A DNA stretch of 64,000 nt from Neospora caninum Liverpool (taxonomy: Eukaryota > Apicomplexa > Conoidasida > Eucoccidiorida > Sarcocystidae): the NCBI RefSeq assembly GCF_000208865.1, contig NC_018392.1:682001-746000 (forward strand), read 5' to 3'. This document shows positions 25,796 through 35,396 of the stretch, in pieces. Every line of letters starts with the position of its first letter. Position 1 is the first letter of the stretch. The notes beneath the pieces are model-generated. The model was not told the origin of the DNA and made no database searches. It saw only the letters and a program-made list of their open reading frames with translations. The translations under genes were made by a program, and so were the position numbers.

Positions 25796-27442
25796 TTAGA
25801 ACCCTCCGATAACGCTGGCAGTTAGAGGAGTAAAGAAGTTAGCTGCAATGACGGCAGGAGTGTTGCAGGGGTCGTAGTCACCGTAGATACCAGTTCGGAA
25901 TACGCAAGTGAACGGTGACATGCCTGGGGCAACGCTCCGTGTTGTACTGATGCGAACAGTTCCAATGTTTCCTCGAGAAACAGCCAAAACACGGACAGCC
26001 GTCGCCCGGCCTCTTTCTCTACTTGCGCTAGGCTCCGTTTCACCGCCTCCTACAGCTCCTGCGTGGTAAACACTGGTAGCCGCAGTCTGGATGTTGCTCG
26101 CCACGCCAACATCTGCCTGACGGCCGGAGGTTGCTGAGACTCTGTCTTCTTCTTGTGTACGTGGTATACTTGCTCTCAGGCGGGCGCCAGCATGAGCCAA
26201 TGGAACTGTAGAAGACCTACTGTTTGGAATCGCTCCTGCAAAGCCGGCCTGGGCAGGAGCAACAGCAGCAGTGTCTCGTATCGCCACCTCTTCCAAAATG
26301 ACCGGATAGAGAACGCTCTCCGCCTCCCAAGAGGCTACTTCGCTGCCGTTGCGATCTTCTAGCGAGACTCCGTCTAAACTGAGGGTGAGCGTGTACCCGC
26401 CGGAGAGACGAACGACAGATTTGGGGTGCTTGTGTTCCTCCGTCGGTGGTGGTTCACGAACCACGGACATGACGTTGGCCAGGAACGTCCTGCCGTTTGG
26501 CAGCAGCAGAGAAACAGTGTGAAATTGACGAATCGAGTCAGGATTATAGTAGTATAACATACCAAGTGACGCGATGCTCGTCCTTGTTTCGGCTTCCTGG
26601 ATACCACAACAGGTGGAGGCAGTCTCGTTTTTGCCGGATGTGTTCTCCAATCTGATGGTATTCGGGACATGGATGTAGCCGGAAGCCCCGTTTCGCTCCT
26701 GTCCCTCCTGCATGCGAATCATCTCTGTCGCAGCTAGAGGCGCTTCCGCTTCCTCCAGCGAACCCGAGTCTTCGGTTTCCTTGTCGTCGCCGTCGCGCCG
26801 AAGGCGCTTGACTTCACGGACAGGCTCCTCTGGCTTCACCGAATCGGGTAGATTTATCTGGTCGCTTCGCTTCGTGCGAGTGTCTACTTCTCCACGTGCT
26901 TCCCCTTGCTTCCTGAGAGCTTTTTCTTCGGCGACCTGAGCCCCCTTCTCTGTGCTGAAGAACGTAGTGCCTGCTGACGCTGCGTGCTTCTTGTCGCTCA
27001 CACCCATTTCATATGCTGTTGCAGACTCTGGGGTTGGCTGAGACTCAGGTCCTGCATCTCCTATATTCCTTGTAACTTCAGCGTCTTCAGTCTCTTCGTC
27101 ATCTTGACTTCCACGAAAGCTTCCATCATCGAGGCGACCTGAAATCGCGGCAGGTTGCACGACGACGGTCGCTCTGATGTGAGAAGCGATTTCTCCACGA
27201 ACAGGGAGGCGGGGAATATGACCTTTGTGAGATCCAGTCGTTCTGACACGTGGGTGTTGGGCAGGAAGCTGCGCTTGTAACCCTGACGGTTGTGTCGCTT
27301 GGGTGCGAGGCTGGATGGGAGGTGAATTGATTTGTGCACTCCCGGGTGGGCTGGCACGTGTTTGCTGCGCCCCTGAAAACCCCACAACCACTGTTGCTAA
27401 AGCGAGGGAAAAGCCCAGAAGGGCAAAGCCTTTCCCCGTCAT
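25796..27442 (-). CDS. Secreted protein of unknown function, 548 residues, single exon
   Basis: I do not recognise this protein. The chosen ATG at 27442 opens directly into a classical signal peptide (MTGKGFALLGFSLALATVVV, then GFSGAQQ), giving 548 residues. An in-frame upstream extension would bury the signal, so it was not used. After the signal come a Pro/Gln-rich stretch, an acidic, charged middle with DDEETEDAE at about 114-122 and a basic KRLRRDG motif at about 220-226, then a more ordered C-terminal half. That half has two cysteine pairs (STCCG, and CVF with DPCNTP) and a hydrophobic last 20 residues (AVIAANFFTPLTASVIGGF). Secretion, charged disorder and lack of introns suit a dense-granule or similar exported protein, but that is inference. 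I see no clear RRLxx processing motif. It diverges from the 2227-residue gene across a 1.27-kb shared promoter region. Confidence 0.75.
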   Translation of the reverse strand: MTGKGFALLGFSLALATVVVGFSGAQQTRASPPGSAQINSPPIQPRTQATQPSGLQAQLPAQHPRVRTTGSHKGHIPRLPVRGEIASHIRATVVVQPAAISGRLDDGSFRGSQDDEETEDAEVTRNIGDAGPESQPTPESATAYEMGVSDKKHAASAGTTFFSTEKGAQVAEEKALRKQGEARGEVDTRTKRSDQINLPDSVKPEEPVREVKRLRRDGDDKETEDSGSLEEAEAPLAATEMIRMQEGQERNGASGYIHVPNTIRLENTSGKNETASTCCGIQEAETRTSIASLGMLYYYNPDSIRQFHTVSLLLPNGRTFLANVMSVVREPPPTEEHKHPKSVVRLSGGYTLTLSLDGVSLEDRNGSEVASWEAESVLYPVILEEVAIRDTAAVAPAQAGFAGAIPNSRSSTVPLAHAGARLRASIPRTQEEDRVSATSGRQADVGVASNIQTAATSVYHAGAVGGGETEPSASRERGRATAVRVLAVSRGNIGTVRISTTRSVAPGMSPFTCVFRTGIYGDYDPCNTPAVIAANFFTPLTASVIGGF

Positions 27443-28712
27443 TCGATTCACGGTGACTTGCACAGAACTCGTCTTCCTAATGGGCTTTACAATAAAAAGA
27501 CAGCAGTGCCACATGCATTCGGCTTTTGAGGCTAGCTGTCGCCTACTGTGAACGACAGTAATGAGGGAAGACAAACAGGGTGCAGCTTCGTGTCAACTAA
27601 TGACCACGCCATGGACAACCGGCGGCCAAGTTGGTGACCGGGAGTGCGCGAGTTGGGTTAGCAGTTAGTTTCGAAATGCACGGCTCAGCTTGCTGCAGGC
27701 CGCATCTACCCATCGGAAGACACCCCATCACGCCCCGTTACTAGTGAGGCGGCCGACAGTGCAGCAAGAGTCTTCAGTTTGACCAGGGCATACCATTATG
27801 ACGTGATTGGGGGTCGTGAGGAACAGCTGTGATATTTGTCGAAAGCAGCTAACGATCACTTACGAACCAGCTGGTTTGCGTTTTGTGTGCAAATGCTCTT
27901 GTCAGGTCGTCGTCGGGAAGCCTTGTAGGAGGCTGAGTACTAAACTAGCGCCAAGACATGACCGCCTGTCAATTTTCCGTATTTCTTCAAGCCTCATTAC
28001 CATCCAATGATCATCGCCGAGAAACATCTTTCGGCGCTCGTCGACTTTCCTGCGTACCCTGTTAACAAGCTATCGGCACGCATCGTTGTGTAGAACCCGT
28101 GGTCGCCACTTCGATGTAGAGCGAAGGCGGCTCCGAGCTAGCCGGTCTGCTTGCAGCACCCGTGATGTATTTCCCTTTTTACGCCATTTTTGCTTTCTTC
28201 ACCTCCGGAGAGCGCAACCGCATTCTTGGATATAGGGCTTTTAAAAGTATTTTGTGGTCGACTCCACCCTCAAGCTCAACTGGGGTTTATCGCACGGCGA
28301 GAGACAAGAGGCGGTTTCCTGGTGTCCGATCGGGGCTACGAGACAAGCTTGCCAACAGAGAGAAACAATCTCTTTCATTTAAGCCTCTTTTGCGTAGAGC
28401 TGCCCTATCTGTGTGTTTCAGCCTTTTCCCGGTTCCTTCTGCTTTTTCAGGCCGCATGCTGTGGGATCATCGCCCGTTTCTGTAACGTTATTTTCCTTTC
28501 ACGTCAGTGTCTCTTGTGGATGTTAATGGAGACGGTGCTGTGAGTGATGTTCTCCTACAGGATTAGGAGTCTGACTGTAGTGAGGACAAACTTCAACTCT
28601 AGCAGACGAGCAAAGACTCGCTGTTCGATTCCAGATTCGCAAGTATGACTCCGATTCCCGTTCAGTCCAGAACAGGCAGCAGCACCAGTTGTTCACAGCT
28701 TCTTTGCCTAAC
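27443..28712. other. Divergent promoter region
   Basis: 1.27 kb between the start codons of two oppositely oriented single-exon genes. It must carry both promoters and 5' untranslated regions. I see no coding sequence or strong repeat in it. Confidence 0.5.
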
Positions 28713-31700
28713 ATGGTGGTAACGGAGAGCGAACTGGCTGACTCCAGTCGGAGTCTCCTTGCTGAGCACAGCGCTCCAGGAACATCAAGCAGTTCTTCCG
28801 AAGATACACACAACTTCGACAGTGCTTCTACCAATCGCGCTACATCTTGTCCAAAGACATCTGTGCACACTCTGGACGAAGAAATGTTTGCTGCGTGCAA
28901 TCTGGACCACCAGGGGCTTTGTTTGACGGGAATAGAACCTGTGGACACGCCACCCTCTCTGGAATCGGACCTTTCCCCCACTTTTTCTTTTGTGACTGAA
29001 AGGACTCCAGAATATTCACATCAGGACAATCGAAGGATTCGGTCTGATGATTTTCCAACGGAAACAGACGCACCCAGCTGTCCAATCCAAATCTCTCATT
29101 CGGTGACAGACAGCGGCGTAGAGTGTACAGCGGGACAGAAGTTTGCCCCGTTTTGCGGTTGTGCTGAGGATCCGGAGAACCAAGCATGTTGGAAGACCGA
29201 CGACGGTATGGATAACTCCCTCGAATGGCTGGGCGCTAATACGGGAAAAACTAGGTTGTCCGTCTCTTCAACAGGAGATGCATTTAGACCTCAAGAGTTC
29301 CCAATGGGGATACCATCGGCAGAGCCGTTCGTCTGCCGACTACCTCCTGAGGAACCTGATAACTCAAGTGGCAAAAAGCAAGTTGCAATGCCAGATCTCT
29401 GCGGTATCGAAGAATGCAAAGCCGTCTCGTCCGAAGATGAGTCAATTGTGGTTATCTCGAGTGATATGGATAGCGGAGACGACGCCTTTGAGGAGCTCTT
29501 CGTAGACCGCGAAGAAAACAGGGACTCCTTCGACGGTATTACAGGAGACGAAGATTATGGAGTCATTTCCAGGACAGAATCACAAGACCCTAGCGCTGTC
29601 AGCGAAGGAGAGAGCGTCGACCCTGAGTATCTAGACGAAGAAAACGCCGGTTCAGATGCTCGAACGTATTCACTTCATCTTCCTCTTTCTTCTCCACAAC
29701 ATTCGCCGGATGACTTGCGGCCCCTCAGCAACTTAGGTTGTGGAAAACGCATTCTGGATTTCGAGCGCCGTCCTCTTCTACCTCATCCACCTGATACGGT
29801 GCCCTCTTCTGAAGGAGGCCTTTCGTCTCCAGTTTCCAGGTGTCCGGTTGGCCCTGTCATGCCTCCCTCTGACAATTACGCAGAGGCTCTGTCTATTTGG
29901 TTCTTTCCCACTGAATTTGACTCGCTGTTTCCTGGTGCCAAGGACCCGCAGAAAACTGTCGAATCACAGGTAGAACCCGCTCTTGGTTCTTTATTCATGC
30001 GAACTTCCTGTGTATTGACGACGCAACCCAAGGAGTCTTCCCGCACGATGATGCAATTCACAAGTGAAGAATCTCCCGTGTGCCAGACAGCGGGAGAGTT
30101 ATTCGAGAACGAAACAGAACAGACAGCAGAACCAAGAGCAGACCCCGGGGCGTGCTTCGAGCGACTGCCTTCTCCCTGCTCTCCGCATGCAGGGAATGAA
30201 AAGGAGAGAGATCCTGGATGCCTGAGTGAACAATACAGCTTTTCTAGCGAGGTACCAGAGGTGTGTATGTGCTCTTCCGATGCCCCATCTTCCCTCTTTG
30301 AGGCCGCGATATGTGACGAAATGACAGCACTACTAGCTGGTGCATCACGACAAACTAGCAGTTGCCATGCTAGTCTGCCTGATTCACCTCTTCAACCTCT
30401 GTCGCTGACTGATGGAAAAGTGATCCGTGAGTCCAAGCAGGCTCAGAGTTTCGACAACACAGAAATCGTATGTGGATATTCTCCACGCTACTCTGCCTTG
30501 CCAACTAACGCTCAGGAAGATGAAACGTGTCAAGCGAGACTTTCAAACGAAGGCATCGCCGAGTTAACCGAGGTCGGGCCGGGCCATGGCAATCTTCCAG
30601 TGAAGCGCGAAGGGAGACAAGGAAAGGGACAACGACGGACAGAAGCGTCCTCAGGGCTGATTGATTGTTCCTCATGTACACAACCCAGTTTCATCAGCGC
30701 GGAAAAGCAATCAAAAAACGCAGACGACGGAACCAGCTTCCATTCCGGGCAGTGGAAGACATCCGAAGGGGTGGGACATGGAGAGGCTGTAGCGGAAAGA
30801 GAAGAGTTGGAGTTGGGAGCGGAAGGAGAGGAGACCGTTAACGTGGCAGAGGAAGAGAACGACATACCGCAGGACGGGGAATGTTTTTACATGCCTGCTG
30901 GTGAAGGACGGGAACAGCCGAGTTATCGCGAAGAGGAACCAACATCAGGAGACTACCCTCAGCAGCGAGAAGCGGAAGAGGAAGAGATCGTGCCAGACAA
31001 AGAGCACATAGGATCGGCAGAGGAGCAGCAAGGCGGACGCGTTTTTGTGGACGACGAGGGGGCAGGGCTGCGAGAAGGAGAAAAACTGCATTGCCATAAT
31101 CCGATGAAAGGAGTAAAAGAAACACGACGAGGAAGGAAGAGGAATTCAAAGCAGTGCGGGAAGAAAAAGCGATATCAAAGAGGAGCGGAACAGCGCGAGC
31201 AGTCTTTTCGCACTTGTGAGACTGAGGAAGTTCTTGAAGATGACCTGGCAGATCAGGCTGGAGCGCGGCATGGCAACGGGGTCTCGGAGGCAGCACACAG
31301 GACAGCCGATGGACAGCAGAATTCTTCGAGGCCAGGATGTCACAGCCAACAAGAAACTGAATGTGCTGAGGAGTCGAAGAACGCTGAGGAGGGTGGATCA
31401 GACAGTTTCATCGATGAAGACAGACACGCAGGGTCCCCTGACGGACGACAGCTACAGCCCGAGTTTCTACAGGGTCATGATGAAGAGAAGTCCTCTAGCA
31501 GCAGCGAGAGAAAACAAAGGGCGAGGGAGGCTATGTTGCTAACAATTGGACAGGTGCAATCTCGGGAAAAGCACACGAGGAGATTGGCACACACTGCTTT
31601 GCGTACACCTGTGGCTTCAAACCGACGTACGCAGTCGCCACAGTCGATGGCAACCGACACTGAGAGCAAGTCGAATGTTCAAAGAGACGTTCGTGAGGTA

Positions 31701-34700
31701 TCTGTGCCTTCCCTTTCGCCGCATTTTCGCGGTGTTGGGCAAACGGACGATGAAGGCCAAATGTGGACGGATAACGAGACAAACGTGCCAGATCGAGACC
31801 CCGAGGGTTTCAGGGAGACGCGTAAAGCATGTGCCTTCGTAGGAAGTGAATCTGCGTACACATCACCACGTGCCTCTTCTTTGGTTCCAGATGAAGGCAG
31901 TATCGGGCATCTGATCAGTCAACGTCCTTCGTTGGCCGCACAAGACAACCCCCGAAAGTGTAGCATTTCAGACGCCGTTAACAGAAAAAGATTTCAGGAC
32001 GTGATGACTGTTCCCTGCTCTTCCGGACGACAGAAAAGTAGAAAAAAACGAGGTACGGCCGAACGTGGACATACAACCAAGTGCGCAGAGGCGAAACAGA
32101 GCGATGATACCAAAGATGTCACCATCGCGGAGCAAAGGCAAGAAGGAAGAGGAAGGACGGAAAACAACACGTTTTGGCGAGAAGATGCAGGTGGCGAAAA
32201 AGAACCATGGAAAACCAGCGGAGAAGAGCAAGGGCAAAAAGCCTCCTACATACATCTTGACTGTGCCGAACAACACATGGAAGGACAGTTAGATGAACAA
32301 GAGGAAGAAGAAAGGACCACACTTCGGTGCGTGTGCAGTGAAGAGGTCGGAGTGGAGAAAAAGAATTGTCTGGATCTGGACTCTTCGAAGGGGGAGGCAG
32401 CCGGAAACGAACGTACCCGGTGTTGGGCACGGTGGCCAGAGGACGAAGAGGAAGATGACAACATTTGGCGAGAGAAGGAAGAAATGGAAGAGGAGCACAA
32501 GACAGAAAAGGCGACAAACGAGTCAGTCGATAGAGTCTTTGTTCACCCCACTTCTGAGAGGGTGAAGGATACTGGAGGCCCACACGGAGCTGGCGTGACT
32601 CACCAGAGGGCTTCCGGGCCTCTCCTCGTATTAGCACAGCAGAAGGGCGCACCGCCCGCGCACGAAGGAAGAGAGACTGCGGTGAGGGGGAGGCAAGACG
32701 AAAGAGCGGAAACCGACAACAGAGAGGAATGGCAGAGGCTCTTGCCTCTTTCAAGCCACAGGTCCGCCGACGGGAACAGTTTTTCTTCGCTCGCTAAAGG
32801 AATCATGAGAAGCGACGAGCGCTGGAGTGGCACGAAGACACTCTTCAGAAAAAGCGTCACCGGTGACGGAAACAGAACTAGAGATGCAGAAAAGAGAACG
32901 TTTTTTCATTCAATGGAAACAGACCCCAGAAGTGCTTCAGCGCCCCCTGGCCGACCGTGTACCTACTCAGGGGGCAACGGTATCTATTCACCAGAAAGAA
33001 CTGCGGATTCTCGCTTCGCAGAGGACAGCCCGCGAGAGCGTTTCAAAGTTGACGTTGAGTTAAACCAGGACAGCAAGGGGTTGACCTATTTTGCCAAATC
33101 TCCTCGTTCTCCCAGCGGGAACGAGAATGACATAAACGGCTCGCATGATTCAGCTTCGCTCTCCGTAACTCCACAAACGGCTACAGTCCCGCAGCTCAAA
33201 ACAGGAACGGGAAAAAACAGGTGTCATGTCATCACAAAGCAGGAAAAGAGCCAGAGGCGAAACGAAGACGGGGGCGAGACGCGGAAGCAGGGAAAAAGAG
33301 AGGCGATGCTTAAAGGGGAAGATGCTGCAGGTGTGAATCAATGTGCTGCAGGTGCAGTGGTACCAGCGGCTGCGCTAGCCTTCCCCGAGGGTGCCAAAAG
33401 AGGCAAAGAAACCAACGGACACTGTATAAATCTTTCTTCCTCTCTCTCCTGTTCCCCTCTTCCATGTCCCTCTCCGTCTACACACCTCGGTAGAGACGGC
33501 GTGCCCGGGAAGGCCATCGAAGAGAGCAGGGACGGGGGCGAGAAAGAGACGGGAGAGGCCCGACACGAGAAAGAAGAACACAGAGACAAAAGCACCTTGG
33601 AGACACAACAGGAGAAAGAAGAGACGGAAGTCAAAGTGCAAGAAACTGTAGTTACGGCGGCAGCACATGATGAGGCAGCAGGCCTAAGCGCAAGGAAAGA
33701 AGAACAGGAGGAGGACAGGGAAGAAGAGATAAATGCGGATCCATGCTTGGATGAAGACGTTCCGCTTCTGTCGATTCTTCTTCCCAAGGGCGGGAAAAGG
33801 AGTGGGGCACAGAAAGCAAAACGCGATGGAAAAGGAGGAAAGCTTAGTGCCCTACTTAGAGGATCCAGAAGAAAAGAAAACGCAAGGGGTAAGGCGAAGC
33901 ATTCGTTGACACGTGTTTTGTCCTCAGGTGTCGAAGGTACTTTACAGGTCCATTCCGAGAGTATGTTACCAAAGACAGAACAGGAGGAACCAGAAAGAGA
34001 GAAGGGAGACGACGGGGAAGAAGGTGATAACGAGAACACAGGATATGCGGAGGGGAGAGGAGAGACACCCCCACAAGACGAAAAAGGGGGACGCTTGGAA
34101 GGAAAACATCGATATATCGCTGAAGTTATGCCACCGCCTGATATAGATGCGGGGGAGGTAGATACGAAAGTGAGGAATCTGGGCGACCATGAAATGGAGT
34201 CGGTCAATGAAAGAGAAAAGGAGGAACCGAACAGGGAGGCCGAGAGAGATGTAGCACATGGAAGCGAATCAACTATCGAATACGCACACGAAACACCCGT
34301 ACAGCACGGATCTAGTGCCGATGCGAAGCAAGAGTGTTGGGGCGAGGCAGCGAAAGACAGCCAAAATCTCAACACCACAGACCTGCGGAAGACAGGAAGT
34401 GTCCAGGCCCTCTTGGGCGGTGAAGTCGAAGCCAAGAACGCCCCGATGACAACAGCTGTGGAGCGTAGTGATTTCGAGGCTAAGGCGCTGGCAATGGCCA
34501 CCATGCACCAGACGAGGCTGGCAGGCGAGAAGGCTGATCACGGCGAAAAGGCAGAAGACCGATACAGAAGAAAGCGAGAGGATATAAGCGGGAATGACGA
34601 AGACAACAAAGAAAAGGAGACGGAAACGATAAACATGGAGCGCGATGGAGCCGAAACCACGGGTGAGAAAACCGAGGGAACAGAGACGGTGGGGAAAGTG

Positions 34701-35396
34701 GAACACCAGACAACGAGAGTTCATCCTGAACAGGAGAAACGAAGGCGAGGCCAACGCAGACGTGAGCAACAGGAGGAGAGAAGACAGAGGAAGCGAATAC
34801 AGCTACAGGAAGAGAGACTGAAGAAAGAGGAAGAGGAAAGAAAAGCAAAGGAGATGGAGGGGCAGAGAAGGCAACAGGGCGTATGTGAGCGCCTAGTTGA
34901 AGAAGCTCCTCTCAAGAAGGCAGAGGACCATCTCGGCAAACAGTTCCAAAGAGACCAACAGAGGACAAGGACGGACCAAAGCCTTTCGGAACACCAAAGC
35001 TCCAAGTCGATCCGAGACGCACTATGTAATTTAGAACCCGTGCCTGCTGTATCGTCTTTACGTCGATCCTCAGTTCCATCTTCGTCGCTTCAGACAGGTT
35101 TCCCTTCTTCAGTCTGCGGGGCTCGGCCGTCCTCGTTTGGACGAGAGCAGAAGAACAACTGCGGGAAGAAGAGACAGACGTGTTGCCACCGCAAGAGTCC
35201 TCATCTGTCGTCGCCTTCCTCGCGTTTTCCGCGGCAGCCACGGGAGGGGTTGCGGGCTTCGGGAGGAGAAACGAGAGGTTCGCTTGTAGCGTATGGCGAA
35301 AGCAGAGGGAGGCTTCACCAACTGTCAAAATGGACGGTGTGGGCCGTTCTCCTTCTGGCGTGGACGTGGTGGCGTCCGGCGTCGGTGCCGAACTAG
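28713..35396 (+). CDS. Very large charged low-complexity protein, 2227 residues, single exon
   Basis: I do not recognise a family. The frame is uninterrupted for 6.7 kb. I start at the ATG at 28713 (MVVTESELADSSRSLL); an earlier in-frame TTG at 28689 is not a credible start. Residues 1 to about 650 are Ser/Glu/Asp-rich with scattered Cys. From about 700 onward the chain is dominated by Glu, Lys, Arg, Gln and Gly with many short basic runs (GRKRNSKQCGKKKR, RQKSRKKRG) that could be nuclear-import signals. A strong heptad-like E/R/Q/K segment at about 2005-2060 (RRREQQEERRQRKRIQLQEE) predicts a coiled coil. The last 20 residues contain WTVWAVLLLAWTWW, a short hydrophobic segment close to the C-terminus. 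Being long, intronless and disordered is typical of lineage-specific coccidian proteins. Long antisense frames, for example 33338-34504, are shadows of its codon bias. Confidence 0.75.
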   Translation: MVVTESELADSSRSLLAEHSAPGTSSSSSEDTHNFDSASTNRATSCPKTSVHTLDEEMFAACNLDHQGLCLTGIEPVDTPPSLESDLSPTFSFVTERTPEYSHQDNRRIRSDDFPTETDAPSCPIQISHSVTDSGVECTAGQKFAPFCGCAEDPENQACWKTDDGMDNSLEWLGANTGKTRLSVSSTGDAFRPQEFPMGIPSAEPFVCRLPPEEPDNSSGKKQVAMPDLCGIEECKAVSSEDESIVVISSDMDSGDDAFEELFVDREENRDSFDGITGDEDYGVISRTESQDPSAVSEGESVDPEYLDEENAGSDARTYSLHLPLSSPQHSPDDLRPLSNLGCGKRILDFERRPLLPHPPDTVPSSEGGLSSPVSRCPVGPVMPPSDNYAEALSIWFFPTEFDSLFPGAKDPQKTVESQVEPALGSLFMRTSCVLTTQPKESSRTMMQFTSEESPVCQTAGELFENETEQTAEPRADPGACFERLPSPCSPHAGNEKERDPGCLSEQYSFSSEVPEVCMCSSDAPSSLFEAAICDEMTALLAGASRQTSSCHASLPDSPLQPLSLTDGKVIRESKQAQSFDNTEIVCGYSPRYSALPTNAQEDETCQARLSNEGIAELTEVGPGHGNLPVKREGRQGKGQRRTEASSGLIDCSSCTQPSFISAEKQSKNADDGTSFHSGQWKTSEGVGHGEAVAEREELELGAEGEETVNVAEEENDIPQDGECFYMPAGEGREQPSYREEEPTSGDYPQQREAEEEEIVPDKEHIGSAEEQQGGRVFVDDEGAGLREGEKLHCHNPMKGVKETRRGRKRNSKQCGKKKRYQRGAEQREQSFRTCETEEVLEDDLADQAGARHGNGVSEAAHRTADGQQNSSRPGCHSQQETECAEESKNAEEGGSDSFIDEDRHAGSPDGRQLQPEFLQGHDEEKSSSSSERKQRAREAMLLTIGQVQSREKHTRRLAHTALRTPVASNRRTQSPQSMATDTESKSNVQRDVREVSVPSLSPHFRGVGQTDDEGQMWTDNETNVPDRDPEGFRETRKACAFVGSESAYTSPRASSLVPDEGSIGHLISQRPSLAAQDNPRKCSISDAVNRKRFQDVMTVPCSSGRQKSRKKRGTAERGHTTKCAEAKQSDDTKDVTIAEQRQEGRGRTENNTFWREDAGGEKEPWKTSGEEQGQKASYIHLDCAEQHMEGQLDEQEEEERTTLRCVCSEEVGVEKKNCLDLDSSKGEAAGNERTRCWARWPEDEEEDDNIWREKEEMEEEHKTEKATNESVDRVFVHPTSERVKDTGGPHGAGVTHQRASGPLLVLAQQKGAPPAHEGRETAVRGRQDERAETDNREEWQRLLPLSSHRSADGNSFSSLAKGIMRSDERWSGTKTLFRKSVTGDGNRTRDAEKRTFFHSMETDPRSASAPPGRPCTYSGGNGIYSPERTADSRFAEDSPRERFKVDVELNQDSKGLTYFAKSPRSPSGNENDINGSHDSASLSVTPQTATVPQLKTGTGKNRCHVITKQEKSQRRNEDGGETRKQGKREAMLKGEDAAGVNQCAAGAVVPAAALAFPEGAKRGKETNGHCINLSSSLSCSPLPCPSPSTHLGRDGVPGKAIEESRDGGEKETGEARHEKEEHRDKSTLETQQEKEETEVKVQETVVTAAAHDEAAGLSARKEEQEEDREEEINADPCLDEDVPLLSILLPKGGKRSGAQKAKRDGKGGKLSALLRGSRRKENARGKAKHSLTRVLSSGVEGTLQVHSESMLPKTEQEEPEREKGDDGEEGDNENTGYAEGRGETPPQDEKGGRLEGKHRYIAEVMPPPDIDAGEVDTKVRNLGDHEMESVNEREKEEPNREAERDVAHGSESTIEYAHETPVQHGSSADAKQECWGEAAKDSQNLNTTDLRKTGSVQALLGGEVEAKNAPMTTAVERSDFEAKALAMATMHQTRLAGEKADHGEKAEDRYRRKREDISGNDEDNKEKETETINMERDGAETTGEKTEGTETVGKVEHQTTRVHPEQEKRRRGQRRREQQEERRQRKRIQLQEERLKKEEEERKAKEMEGQRRQQGVCERLVEEAPLKKAEDHLGKQFQRDQQRTRTDQSLSEHQSSKSIRDALCNLEPVPAVSSLRRSSVPSSSLQTGFPSSVCGARPSSFGREQKNNCGKKRQTCCHRKSPHLSSPSSRFPRQPREGLRASGGETRGSLVAYGESRGRLHQLSKWTVWAVLLLAWTWWRPASVPN

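Noticed and set aside
28689..28712. Extension of the large gene to an in-frame TTG
   Set aside because: TTG is not a credible start here; the ATG at 28713 is in the same frame.
33338..34504. 388-codon antisense open frame inside the 2227-residue gene
   Set aside because: It is the Ser/Phe/Leu-rich reverse of Glu/Lys/Arg codons, a typical shadow.
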